Source of the DNA: Bacteroidaceae bacterium
GTDB lineage: Bacteria > Bacteroidota > Bacteroidia > Bacteroidales > Bacteroidaceae
Reading direction: 5' to 3'
NCBI GenBank assembly: GCA_017617235.1
Contig: JAFZWQ010000040.1
Location: 1 to 64,000 of the forward strand
DNA: 64,000 nt
Below, piece by piece: positions 24,506-33,071 of the stretch; within the stretch, counting starts at the first letter, position 1, and every line of letters begins with the position of its first letter. A program made the translations under genes and the position numbers. The notes under the pieces were generated by a model that did not search any database, was not told the DNA's origin, and saw only the letters and a list, made by a program, of their open reading frames with translations.

Positions 24506-27139
24506 ATGATGACTGCAAACGAGATACGTAATTCGTTCAAGAATTTCTTTGCTGAGAAGGGGCATACCATCGTACCCTCGGCTCCAATGGTAGTGAAGGA
24601 TGACCCAACGCTGATGTTCACCAACGCCGGCATGAACCAGTGGAAAGATATTATCCTTGGACAGCGTGACCCAGAACCGCGTCGCAGAGCCGATTCACAG
24701 AAGTGTCTGCGCGTTTCAGGTAAGCATAACGACCTCGAGGAAGTAGGTCACGATACATACCACCACACCATGTTCGAGATGCTGGGCAACTGGTCGTTTG
24801 GTGACTACTTCAAAGAGGGAGCCATCGATATGGCTTGGGAATACTTGGTGGATGTTTTGAAACTGAATCCCAATGACCTGTACGTTACCGTATTCGAGGG
24901 CTCGCCTGAGGAGAATCTGAGTCGCGACGACGAGGCTGCATCATTCTGGCTGAAGCACGTACCTGCCGACCATATCATCAACGGCAATAAGCACGATAAC
25001 TTCTGGGAAATGGGCGATACCGGTCCATGCGGACCTTGCTCCGAGATTCATCTCGATAGCCGCTCGGCTGAGGAAAAGGCGAAGGTGCCCGGTCGCGAGT
25101 TGGTGAACAAGGACGACCCACAGGTCATTGAAATATGGAACATCGTGTTCATGCAGTTCGAGCGCAAGGCCGACGGACATCTGGAGCCACTCTCGATGAA
25201 CGTAATCGACACGGGTATGGGCTTCGAACGTCTGGTACGTGCCATTCAAGGCAAGCAGTCGAACTACGACACCGATGTGTTCCAACCCATCATCAAGGCT
25301 ATCAGCGATATGACGGGTTACAAGTACGGTGACAAGGAGGAAACAGACGTAGCAATGCGTGTCTGCGCCGACCACCTACGCACAATAGCCTTCTCCATTG
25401 CCGACGGACAGCTGCCTGGCAATGCCAAAGCGGGCTACGTAATCCGCCGCATCCTGCGTCGCGCCGTTCGCTACGCCTACACATTCCTCGGTCAGAAGGA
25501 AGCCTTCATGTATCGCCTGCTGCCTGTACTCATAAGGGAAATGGGTGAGACTTATCCTGAACTGGATGCACAGAAGGAACTCATCTCTAAGGTGATGAAG
25601 GAGGAGGAAGACAGCTTCCTGCGCACACTGGAGACTGGTATCCGACTGCTCGACGGCGTGATGGCTGAAACAAAGAAAGCAGGAAAGACTGTAATCGATG
25701 GCGAAAAGGCCTTTACATTGTTCGACACCTACGGATTCCCCCTCGACCTCACACAGCTTATCTGCCGCGAGAACGGACTCACCGTTGACGAGCAGGGTTT
25801 CCAAGCAGAGATGCAGAAGCAGAAGGACCGCGCTCGCAACGCCGCCAAGGTTGAAGCTGATGACTGGGTAGAAGTCGGTGAAGGATTAAGTGAAGGATTA
25901 TCATCTACCGTCTTCCTCGGATGGGACATGACGGAGAGCGAATGCCGCATCGTGAAATACCGTCAGGTAGTGCAGAAGAAGCAGACCTACTACCAACTGG
26001 TACTCGACCAGACACCATTCTATGCCGAAATGGGCGGACAGGTTGGTGACCGCGGTGTATTGGTAAGTGAGAACGAAACCATAGAGATAATAGATACAAA
26101 GTCTGAGAACGGACTCACGGTACATATCGCAAAGCAGTTGCCAAAGCAGCCCGAAGCACCGTTCATGGCATGTGTCGATGTTGATATGCGTCGCGCCAGT
26201 GAGGCCAACCATACAGCAACCCACCTGCTCGACCAAGCCCTGCGTCAAGTGCTGGGCACACATGTAGAGCAAAAGGGCTCGTTAGTAACACCTGAGTATC
26301 TGCGCTTCGACTTCAGTCACTTCCAGAAAGTGACCGACGAGGAACTGCGTCAGGTGGAACGACTGGTGAACGAGAAGATTCGCGAGAACATCCCCTTGCA
26401 GGATCACCGCAACATGCCTATCGAGGAAGCCAAGAAGTTGGGAGCCATCGCTCTCTTCGGCGAGAAATACGGTGACAAGGTTCGCGTTGTACAGTTTGGC
26501 GACAGTGTTGAGTTCTGCGGCGGTTGCCACGCTAAGAGCACAGGTCATCTGGGTATGGTGAAGATACTCTCTGAAAGCAGCGTTGCCGCAGGAGTACGCC
26601 GTATCGAAGCCATCACAGGTCAGAAGGTTGAGGAAATGATGTATCAGTTCACCGACACTATGTCAGAACTGCGCCGCTTGTTCAACAACACCCCCGACCT
26701 GCAAGGAGCCATACAGAAGTTCCTTGACGAGAACACGCAACTGAAGAAACAGATAGAGGACAGCATGCGCGAGAAGGCTATGCGGCTGAAGGAAAACATG
26801 AAGTCAGGAGCCAAGAATATCAGCGGATTCACCGTAATGAAGGCTATTGCTCCACTGCCCGCCGACTTTGTCAAGGACATCGCTTTCCAACTCCGTGCCG
26901 AAGTTGATAATGCGCTGGTGGTTATCGGTAGCACTAACGAAGGCAAGCCCATGCTTACGGCAGCGGCTTCGGATAGCTTGGTACAACAGGGCGTGAACAT
27001 CGGCAAGAACATTCGCGAGGCAGCCCAACTGATTCAGGGCGGTGGCGGCGGTCAGCCTCACTTCGCTACAGCAGGTGGTAAGAATCCCGACGGACTCATC
27101 TCCGCCGTCGACAAACTGGTAGAGCTGTTAACAAAATAA
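24506..27139 (+). CDS. alaS: Alanine-tRNA ligase
   Basis: Charges tRNA-Ala, 877 residues, full length. The catalytic domain begins [17 protein letters not shown] with motif 1-type [10 protein letters not shown] and [17 protein letters not shown]-like ([17 protein letters not shown]). The editing domain has [11 protein letters not shown] (HxxxH) and [11 protein letters not shown] (CxxxH zinc site). A C-Ala domain ends in [16 protein letters not shown]. Near residue 460 a duplicated GEGLSEGLS is encoded by a short GTGAAGGATTA repeat (25881-25905), another case of the window's in-frame repeats. A strong terminator follows. Confidence 0.98.
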   Translation: MMTANEIRNSFKNFFAEKGHTIVPSAPMVVKDDPTLMFTNAGMNQWKDIILGQRDPEPRRRADSQKCLRVSGKHNDLEEVGHDTYHHTMFEMLGNWSFGDYFKEGAIDMAWEYLVDVLKLNPNDLYVTVFEGSPEENLSRDDEAASFWLKHVPADHIINGNKHDNFWEMGDTGPCGPCSEIHLDSRSAEEKAKVPGRELVNKDDPQVIEIWNIVFMQFERKADGHLEPLSMNVIDTGMGFERLVRAIQGKQSNYDTDVFQPIIKAISDMTGYKYGDKEETDVAMRVCADHLRTIAFSIADGQLPGNAKAGYVIRRILRRAVRYAYTFLGQKEAFMYRLLPVLIREMGETYPELDAQKELISKVMKEEEDSFLRTLETGIRLLDGVMAETKKAGKTVIDGEKAFTLFDTYGFPLDLTQLICRENGLTVDEQGFQAEMQKQKDRARNAAKVEADDWVEVGEGLSEGLSSTVFLGWDMTESECRIVKYRQVVQKKQTYYQLVLDQTPFYAEMGGQVGDRGVLVSENETIEIIDTKSENGLTVHIAKQLPKQPEAPFMACVDVDMRRASEANHTATHLLDQALRQVLGTHVEQKGSLVTPEYLRFDFSHFQKVTDEELRQVERLVNEKIRENIPLQDHRNMPIEEAKKLGAIALFGEKYGDKVRVVQFGDSVEFCGGCHAKSTGHLGMVKILSESSVAAGVRRIEAITGQKVEEMMYQFTDTMSELRRLFNNTPDLQGAIQKFLDENTQLKKQIEDSMREKAMRLKENMKSGAKNISGFTVMKAIAPLPADFVKDIAFQLRAEVDNALVVIGSTNEGKPMLTAAASDSLVQQGVNIGKNIREAAQLIQGGGGGQPHFATAGGKNPDGLISAVDKLVELLTK

Positions 27140-27145
27140 ATGATT

Positions 27146-27173
27146 TGGGGAGCCGCGAAGCTCCCCATTTTTT
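27146..27173 (+). terminator. Terminator of alaS
   Basis: TGGGGAGC paired with GCTCCCCA over CGCGAA, then TTTTTTATTTC. The tail overlaps the stop of the convergent glycosyltransferase. Confidence 0.9.
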
Positions 27174-28182
27174 ATTTCCTTTTCAGGCGAATGCCCAGCA
27201 GGTCGCTGTCGTACCCGCTATCACGCCAACGCTGGACGTAATAGTAGGGGAAGCAGAGGATGTGGACGCGGATGGCGGCCGTGGCTCGGTAGGTGTCGGG
27301 TGACAACTCGGCCAAGGTTTTGTCGAACTGTACCAGTTCCTGCATACGTTCACGCAACACGTTGTGTTGGCGTAGCAGGTAGGCTTTGTAAACGAACTTG
27401 GCGCGTTCTACCAGTCGGCTCAACAGGTATCCCCGGCTGTCGGCATCGAGTTCGGGCTTCAGTTGTTCGTACTGGCGCACGGTAACCAGCATGCCCTGCA
27501 TGGCCTGTGGCATGGAACGGGCCAGCACCTCGGGGTTTACGGTTTGCCCCTCGCGTCCCAAGCGATAGTTGTAGATGACACGGGGGAAATATTGCCAGCT
27601 TTTTATCATGGCCATGGGCCAGAACACCCATTCGTGGTCGGTATAGCTGATGCCTTCGGTTTGCACATAGCCGATGTGGCGCAACAGTTCGGTGCGGTAG
27701 GTGGCACAATGCATGGCCATATGCAGGCGGGGACGATAGAGGTCGCGTACACCATAGGTCTTACCCGGACTGCGCAGCACGCGTGTTCGTTTGCCCGGAC
27801 GCCCTTCGGCATCGGTCCTGCGGAACTCGGTGAACACCATGTCCAAATCTACCGTTGCCAGGAAATCGAGGAAAGCCGACAGGTTTGCCGTCTCGTAGAA
27901 ATCGTCGGCATCCAGAATGCGGATGTATTTTCCTGTAGCCTCCTTCAGTCCACGATTGATGCACGAGCCATAGTTCCCGTTTTCCTTATCGATGACGCGA
28001 AAGGTCTGGGGGTAGCGGGTTTCGTATTGGTGTGCAATTTCCGACGAGCGGTCCTTGCTGCCGTCGTTCACGACAAGCACTTCCATTCGTTCCATTCCTT
28101 CGGGAATGATGAGTGAAGTAAGGCACTGGTCGATGTAACGTTCCATGTTGTACATGGGAATGACGATGGTGAGCAGTTTCAT
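27172..28182 (-). CDS. Family 2 glycosyltransferase
   Basis: A 336-residue cytoplasmic GT-A enzyme. The N-terminus LLTIVIPMYNMERYIDQCL, then VLVVNDGSKDRSSEIA, and the DxD-type RILDADDFY (about residue 95) mark a GT2 transferring a sugar from an NDP donor. The acceptor is unknown. No membrane segment. Last gene of a three-gene minus-strand glycan cluster, 5 nt downstream of the GT2-kinase fusion gene, so they are surely co-transcribed. Confidence 0.93.
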   Translation of the reverse strand: MKLLTIVIPMYNMERYIDQCLTSLIIPEGMERMEVLVVNDGSKDRSSEIAHQYETRYPQTFRVIDKENGNYGSCINRGLKEATGKYIRILDADDFYETANLSAFLDFLATVDLDMVFTEFRRTDAEGRPGKRTRVLRSPGKTYGVRDLYRPRLHMAMHCATYRTELLRHIGYVQTEGISYTDHEWVFWPMAMIKSWQYFPRVIYNYRLGREGQTVNPEVLARSMPQAMQGMLVTVRQYEQLKPELDADSRGYLLSRLVERAKFVYKAYLLRQHNVLRERMQELVQFDKTLAELSPDTYRATAAIRVHILCFPYYYVQRWRDSGYDSDLLGIRLKRK

Positions 28183-28187
28183 GGTAA

Positions 28188-29663
28188 TTACGATTTTTCC
28201 TTGTTGTATGCTTGCATCAGTTTGTAGCAGGTTTCGGCATCGAAGCCTCGCTCATGGGCGTATGCTTCGGCCATCAGTCGGCGTTGGGCATCAGTGGCGG
28301 GCAGTCGTTCGGCAAAGTTCCGGCAGCCCTCGTCCATGTCGACTTCGTGGAAGCGCAGACGGTTCAGGTCGACAAGTTCCACCTGTGCCCGTCCCTCGGC
28401 ATCGCGCCCCAAGAGCAGATTGCCGCGAGAATAGTCGAGGTGTACCATTCCTGCGTTATGCAGACGCCCTGTGGTGCGACCGATAGCCGTCAGGAAATCG
28501 GCCTCGTCTTCCATCGACAAGCGATGCGCGATAATATCGTTATAGGTGTAGGGTAAGGTCGATAGCAGGCTTACGTAGTAACTCTGTCCGAAGAACAGGC
28601 CCCAATTGCGTTCGCTGTAATAGGCCACCGGCGTGGGAACACCGATGCCGTGTTTCTGTAGGAGTTGGGAATAGCAGTAGGAGCGGCGCGCCTTCGAAGG
28701 ACGCAGGAAACCATAGACCAGGCGATTCAGCAGATTGGGCCGATGGAACGACTTTACGACATATTCCTGTCCAGCGAAGGACAGCCGACGGATTTCGTTG
28801 CGACGTTTGTAAATGACCTGCCCCTGCGAGGTGCGGAAAATAGTAGGCAGCGCCAAGAAGAAGTTTTTGGCTTCCTGAAATTCGGGAGCAACTGTCAAAT
28901 GACGAGGATGAAGCAAGTGATGCAGGGCATTAGCCAATCGCGACCAAGAACGTTGGTGGCGCAACGGACCGCCCAGCATGCGTTGGAAGAACTCGGGATG
29001 CCGCTCGTTCAGCGCATCGATAATCTGGTATTTCAACCGTCGGTCGGCTGTTCGCTTCGAGGCTTCGTGGATGCGGTAGCGCAACCAAACCTGAGGGCTG
29101 GTCTGCACCTGCCCCCCATCCTTGAGCATGTGAATCCAGAATTCCCAGTCCTCGCGAGCCTGCAGTTCCTCGTAGTAACCGCCCACACGTTGCCAATCGG
29201 TTTTTCGGTAAAGTGCTGTAGCGGGAATCATGTTCTTGCGGGCCAACAGCCGCAGCGAAAAGGGAGGCAAATGCCATGGGCCTGTCTTGGCCCCGAAGAA
29301 CTCGGCCTTGGGGACAGCCACTTTCACTTCGGGCTGCTGTTCCATCACAGAAACTGCCCATGCGAGGAATCCCGGCAATATTAAATCATCCGCATCCACT
29401 GGCAAAATGTACACTCCACGTGCATCGGAAATGCCCCGATTACGCGCCTTGCAAACACCCCCGTTGGGCTGGTCGATGGCTTTAATGCATGCGTTGCGAC
29501 GGGCATAGTCGGCAGCAATTTGCAAAGTGCCATCGCGCGAACCGTCGTTCACTACAATGATTTCCTTCTGGGGATATCCCTCGGCCAGCAGGGCATCGAG
29601 TGTCTCTGCCAGATAGCGTTCGGCATTGTAGGCCGGCACAACAATGGATACCAAGGGGGACAT
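28188..29663 (-). CDS. Fusion of a GT2 glycosyltransferase and a Kdo/WaaP-type lipopolysaccharide kinase domain
   Basis: A 491-residue protein. Residues about 1-250 are GT2 (VSIVVPAYNAERYLAETLDA, IIVVNDGSRDGTLQIA, DADDLILPG). Residues about 275-490 are a eukaryotic-like kinase fold of the LPS core heptose/Kdo kinase type: a GQEYVVKSFHRP lysine segment, the catalytic loop HLDYSRGNLLL (H-x-D-x4-N) and LVDLNRLRF in the DFG position. The fusion implies a sugar is both transferred and phosphorylated on the same glycan, probably the inner LPS core. That joint role is inference. It lies between two glycosyltransferases on the same strand. Confidence 0.88.
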   Translation of the reverse strand: MSPLVSIVVPAYNAERYLAETLDALLAEGYPQKEIIVVNDGSRDGTLQIAADYARRNACIKAIDQPNGGVCKARNRGISDARGVYILPVDADDLILPGFLAWAVSVMEQQPEVKVAVPKAEFFGAKTGPWHLPPFSLRLLARKNMIPATALYRKTDWQRVGGYYEELQAREDWEFWIHMLKDGGQVQTSPQVWLRYRIHEASKRTADRRLKYQIIDALNERHPEFFQRMLGGPLRHQRSWSRLANALHHLLHPRHLTVAPEFQEAKNFFLALPTIFRTSQGQVIYKRRNEIRRLSFAGQEYVVKSFHRPNLLNRLVYGFLRPSKARRSYCYSQLLQKHGIGVPTPVAYYSERNWGLFFGQSYYVSLLSTLPYTYNDIIAHRLSMEDEADFLTAIGRTTGRLHNAGMVHLDYSRGNLLLGRDAEGRAQVELVDLNRLRFHEVDMDEGCRNFAERLPATDAQRRLMAEAYAHERGFDAETCYKLMQAYNKEKS

Positions 29664-29686
29664 GTAGGTGTAGGGTTAAGGGAAGA

Positions 29687-30403
29687 TTAAATTTTATCGA
29701 GACCTTTGGTGAGTTTCAACCAATAGTATTTCAGGGGATTCTTGTACTTTAGCTGTTTCCAGGGACGGCTGCCGTGGGGACGATGCAGGACGGGTAGGGT
29801 GGTAAGCAAATAGTTGTGCAGACCCTCCTGGAGCGAACGATGGGAAATGGTGACGTCGAACCACGACTTACTCTGGTCCAACTGGTCGAAATCGACACGC
29901 TGAAATAACTCGGGCGTAAGCAGCGAACAGCAGAATGAACAGTGGCGACGGGTGTCTATCACTTGGTTCTCCTGTCCCTTGGCATAGAGGTAGGGATAGT
30001 TGATTTCTCCAGTTTCATCCACCGTTACCGAGGCTACGATGCCAGCATCCGGACGTTGTGAAGCAGCCTCCCACAATCCCGCAATGGTTTCGGGACGAAC
30101 CGTAACATCACTTTCCACAATGAGCAGGCCGGCCTGTTCTTCGATGCACATCCGGCGTTCGCGCTGGAGTACAAACAGGTAATTGGGCGAAGGATGGTCG
30201 GTAAGGTCGCAGAGGTTCACTAACTGGAACCCCATTTCCTGCGAGGCCTGGGCCAGACGATGTGTATTCTCGGGTGTCGAATAATCGTTGTAAATCGTAA
30301 ACGTGTGCGGCACATCCAATAGCGAAGCCATGATGGCCCGTACGGTTTCTAACGTCGAGTCTATGCTGTCCTTTACAGGCGTGATTATATGCAGTTTTTC
30401 CAT
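29687..30403 (-). CDS. GT2-like glycosyltransferase
   Basis: A 238-residue protein. HIITPVKDSIDSTLETVRAI, FTIYNDYSTPENT and LLIVESDVTVRPETI fit a compact GT-A fold of the GT2 clan with an ESDV motif in place of the usual DxD. Family-level substrate unknown. The C-terminus is basic (RPWKQLKYKNPLKYYWLKL) and may contact the membrane. It is the first gene of the minus-strand cluster, with promoter box at 30424-30431, divergent from licD. Confidence 0.85.
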   Translation of the reverse strand: MEKLHIITPVKDSIDSTLETVRAIMASLLDVPHTFTIYNDYSTPENTHRLAQASQEMGFQLVNLCDLTDHPSPNYLFVLQRERRMCIEEQAGLLIVESDVTVRPETIAGLWEAASQRPDAGIVASVTVDETGEINYPYLYAKGQENQVIDTRRHCSFCCSLLTPELFQRVDFDQLDQSKSWFDVTISHRSLQEGLHNYLLTTLPVLHRPHGSRPWKQLKYKNPLKYYWLKLTKGLDKI

Positions 30404-30423
30404 CTATGAACCTTAATACTACG

Positions 30424-30431
30424 CAAAGGTA
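30424..30431 (-). promoter_or_regulatory. -7 box TACCTTTG for the glycosyltransferase cluster
   Basis: Preceded by ATTATTTG on its strand, exactly as for the divergent licD promoter. The two boxes flank one A/T repeat tract (30436-30475). Confidence 0.65.
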
Positions 30432-30477
30432 CAAATAATTAATTAAAAGTTAAAAATTAAAAATTAAAAATTATTTG

Positions 30478-30485
30478 TAACTTTG
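30478..30485 (+). promoter_or_regulatory. -7 box TAACTTTG for licD
   Basis: Follows AATTAAAAATTATTTG from the repeat tract; 22 nt to ATG 30508. Confidence 0.65.
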
Positions 30486-30507
30486 CATCGATATAACATG
30501 AATTAAA

Positions 30508-31446
30508 ATGATTTCGAAAGATTTTCTGCTCGAAGAAACACGGCAAGGCTACACCATCAGTCATGAGATGAAAGAGGTGTGGGCTGTGACTATCGATATA
30601 GCTCAGCATTTGGTCGATGTATGCCAGCGTCATGGGTTGCAATGTTGGATGGATAGTGGAACATTGCTTGGAGCTGTCCGCGATGGAGGGTTCATCCCTT
30701 GGGACGACGATATAGACTTCGTTATGTTGCGCAAGGACTACGATCGTCTGGTGAAGATTGCTGCTGATGAGTTTCAGCCACCTTATTTTTTCCAGACTAC
30801 TTACAGCGACGAAGACTATTACTGCGGACATGCCCAATTGCGCAGAACGGATACCTCTGCCATTAACCGCACGCAGCTGAACAAACGTCATTGCCAAGGA
30901 ATCTTTGTCGATATCTTTGTTCTTGATGGATTCATCGAGAATCCTGTCTTGCGATTCTTGCATCGCACCACGACGATGCTCATACGCAAGGCCATTCACG
31001 GTCAGTTGCGCCATCCCGAAGAAAATACATCCGTGGGCAAGAAAATTGGTTCGTTAGTATCGAAGGCTATCGGCTGCATGGTCGGCTATCGTCGACTGTT
31101 CCGTTGGTACGAAGCTATGTTCCGCATGATAGATGCCGATACTCACGAGCGTATCTCCCTGCTTTCCTTCCGCTATCGTTCGCACCGTCATGTGCGCCAC
31201 AGAAGCAGTTACAAAAGCATGGAGTTTATCCCATTTGAGGGAGAAATGTTCCCGGCACCCAACAATACCGACGATGCCCTGCGCTGTAACTACGGTGCGG
31301 ACTATATTACCCCACGTCAGGCACCCAATGACCACGGCGAGATGTATTTTGATGCGAACACTCCCTATACCGAATCCATCGAATTGCTGCGCAGACAGCC
31401 CGAGCTGTTCGACGAGCGCATTGCCCTGTTGTACCACACCAAGTAA
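30508..31446 (+). CDS. LicD/fukutin-family phosphotransferase
   Basis: A 312-residue protein. The diagnostic nucleotidyltransferase-fold motif MDSGTLLGAVRDGGFIPWDD plus DIDF is at about residues 49-72, supplying the metal-binding acids. LicD enzymes move phosphocholine, or related phospho-groups, onto surface glycans or teichoic acids. With the divergent GT2/kinase genes, a phospho-decorated LPS or capsule is likely; the phospho-group itself cannot be told. A HAD phosphatase follows after 6 nt and pdxB after that, so the transcript probably continues. Confidence 0.92.
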   Translation: MISKDFLLEETRQGYTISHEMKEVWAVTIDIAQHLVDVCQRHGLQCWMDSGTLLGAVRDGGFIPWDDDIDFVMLRKDYDRLVKIAADEFQPPYFFQTTYSDEDYYCGHAQLRRTDTSAINRTQLNKRHCQGIFVDIFVLDGFIENPVLRFLHRTTTMLIRKAIHGQLRHPEENTSVGKKIGSLVSKAIGCMVGYRRLFRWYEAMFRMIDADTHERISLLSFRYRSHRHVRHRSSYKSMEFIPFEGEMFPAPNNTDDALRCNYGADYITPRQAPNDHGEMYFDANTPYTESIELLRRQPELFDERIALLYHTK

Positions 31447-31452
31447 ACAACC

Positions 31453-32100
31453 ATGAAGAAGAATTTCCAAGCAGCCCTATTTGATTTGGACGGCGTAGTC
31501 CTGGATACCGAGAGTCAGTATACCGAGTTCTGGGGACAGATGGGACGCGAATATCGACCCGATGTGCCTGTTTTTTGCCAGCGCATTAAGGGACAGACGT
31601 TGCGCCAAATCTTCGATGCTTGGATTCCCGACTCCGCAACACAGGAAGAGATTACCCACCGGCTCGATCAGTTCGAATCGCAAATGAGTTTCGAATATAT
31701 TAAAGGAACGCGCGCGTATGTGGAGAAGTTGCAACGGGCAGGCGTAAAAACAGCCATTGTAACCAGTTCGAACCAGCCGAAGATGGAAAGCGTCTATCGT
31801 ACGAGGCCCGAACTGAAGACGCTCTTCAACCGCATTATGACCTCGGAGGACTTCACCGAGAGCAAACCCTCGCCCCAGTGTTACCTGAGGGCTGCGGCGG
31901 CATTGGAAGTACCCATCGCGGAATGTGTGGTTTTCGAAGACAGTATCAATGGGTTACTTTCGGCCAAAGCCAGTGGAGCTTATGTGGTAGGTCTGGCTAC
32001 TACCAACCCTATGGAGGTGATAGAGCCCCTGTCGGACATTGTCGTAGTTAACCTAGAAGGATTAGATAGTCTAGATAGTCTTGCAAACTCAGAAAAATGA
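31453..32100 (+). CDS. HAD-superfamily hydrolase, beta-phosphoglucomutase-like
   Basis: A 215-residue HAD enzyme. Motif I FDLDGVVLDTE (nucleophile D10 region), motif II TSS, motif III lysine in ESKPSPQCYL and motif IV FEDSINGL are all present, with the helical cap of the beta-PGM/phosphatase group. It acts on a phosphorylated small molecule, possibly a sugar phosphate. The C-terminus (EGLDSLDSLANSEK) is encoded by a GATAGTCTA duplication. Its stop overlaps the pdxB start by 4 nt (ATGA). Confidence 0.9.
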   Translation: MKKNFQAALFDLDGVVLDTESQYTEFWGQMGREYRPDVPVFCQRIKGQTLRQIFDAWIPDSATQEEITHRLDQFESQMSFEYIKGTRAYVEKLQRAGVKTAIVTSSNQPKMESVYRTRPELKTLFNRIMTSEDFTESKPSPQCYLRAAAALEVPIAECVVFEDSINGLLSAKASGAYVVGLATTNPMEVIEPLSDIVVVNLEGLDSLDSLANSEK

Positions 32101-33056
32101 AAGTAATCGTAGACGATAAGATACCCTTCATCCGTGGACAGGTGGAACGATTGGCCGATGAGGTCGTTTACCGACCAGGCGCAGCCATTGGGTGCGAGGA
32201 GGTGAAAGATGCCGATGCCCTGATTATCCGTACCCGCACCCATTGCAACCGTCAACTGCTGGAGGGCAGCCGAGTGCGTTTCATCGCGACGGCCACCATC
32301 GGATATGACCATCTCGATACTACATATCTTGATAATGCTGGCATCCAGTGGACAAACTGCCCAGGCTGCAATGCCACTAGTGTGGGACAATATGTGAGAA
32401 ATGCGCTATTGGAAGCCGAACGAGCTGGATTAGTCCATCTCAGCGAGGCCACAGTAGGCATCATCGGCTACGGACACGTGGGAAAAGCTGTGTACAACGC
32501 TTTATGTCCCTACGTTGGAAAAATACTACTGAATGACCCCTTTTTGAACCTTTACGATAACATCCAAGACTGCGACATTATTACTTTCCACACCCCTCTC
32601 ACCACAGATGGGTCCTACCCCACTTATCACTTAGCGGACAAACAATTCCTAAGCAGTCTTAAACATCAACCTCTCATAATTAATGCGGCACGAGGCGGAG
32701 TTGTTGATGAGGATGCTTTGCTAAAGGCAATGGAGAGCGGCCAGGTGCGACAGGCTATCATCGATACCTGGGAACATGAACCCGACATAGATTTGGAACT
32801 GCTGGAACGTGCCTTCATTGCAACGCCCCACATCGCAGGTTATTCGGCCGACGGCAAAGCAAATGCCACTCGCATGTCGCTCGATTCTTTGGCTCAATGG
32901 ATGAACCGAAGCGATGCCTTCGACATACAGCCCCCCATGGCTGAGATCGAGCGGAGCGGACTGCACTACAGCCCCTTGGCTGACAGCTGCTGGCTGAAGG
33001 AGCATCCAGAACAATTTGAAGACTTACGCGGCAACTATCCGCTGAGACGCGAATAA
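32097..33056 (+). CDS. pdxB: Erythronate-4-phosphate dehydrogenase
   Basis: Second step of DXP-independent pyridoxal phosphate synthesis: NAD-dependent oxidation of 4-phospho-D-erythronate. 319 residues. MKVIVDDKIPFIRG at the start is a PdxB hallmark. The NAD loop GIIGYGHVGKAV, the catalytic Arg in NAARGGVVDEDAL, the Glu in WEHEPDIDL and the His in TPHIAGYS fit D-2-hydroxyacid dehydrogenases. It is shorter than E. coli PdxB because the C-terminal dimerisation part is reduced. Translationally coupled to the HAD gene, whose product might serve the same pathway (inference). Confidence 0.94.
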   Translation: MKVIVDDKIPFIRGQVERLADEVVYRPGAAIGCEEVKDADALIIRTRTHCNRQLLEGSRVRFIATATIGYDHLDTTYLDNAGIQWTNCPGCNATSVGQYVRNALLEAERAGLVHLSEATVGIIGYGHVGKAVYNALCPYVGKILLNDPFLNLYDNIQDCDIITFHTPLTTDGSYPTYHLADKQFLSSLKHQPLIINAARGGVVDEDALLKAMESGQVRQAIIDTWEHEPDIDLELLERAFIATPHIAGYSADGKANATRMSLDSLAQWMNRSDAFDIQPPMAEIERSGLHYSPLADSCWLKEHPEQFEDLRGNYPLRRE

Positions 33057-33071
33057 CGGAGGACAGGAACT

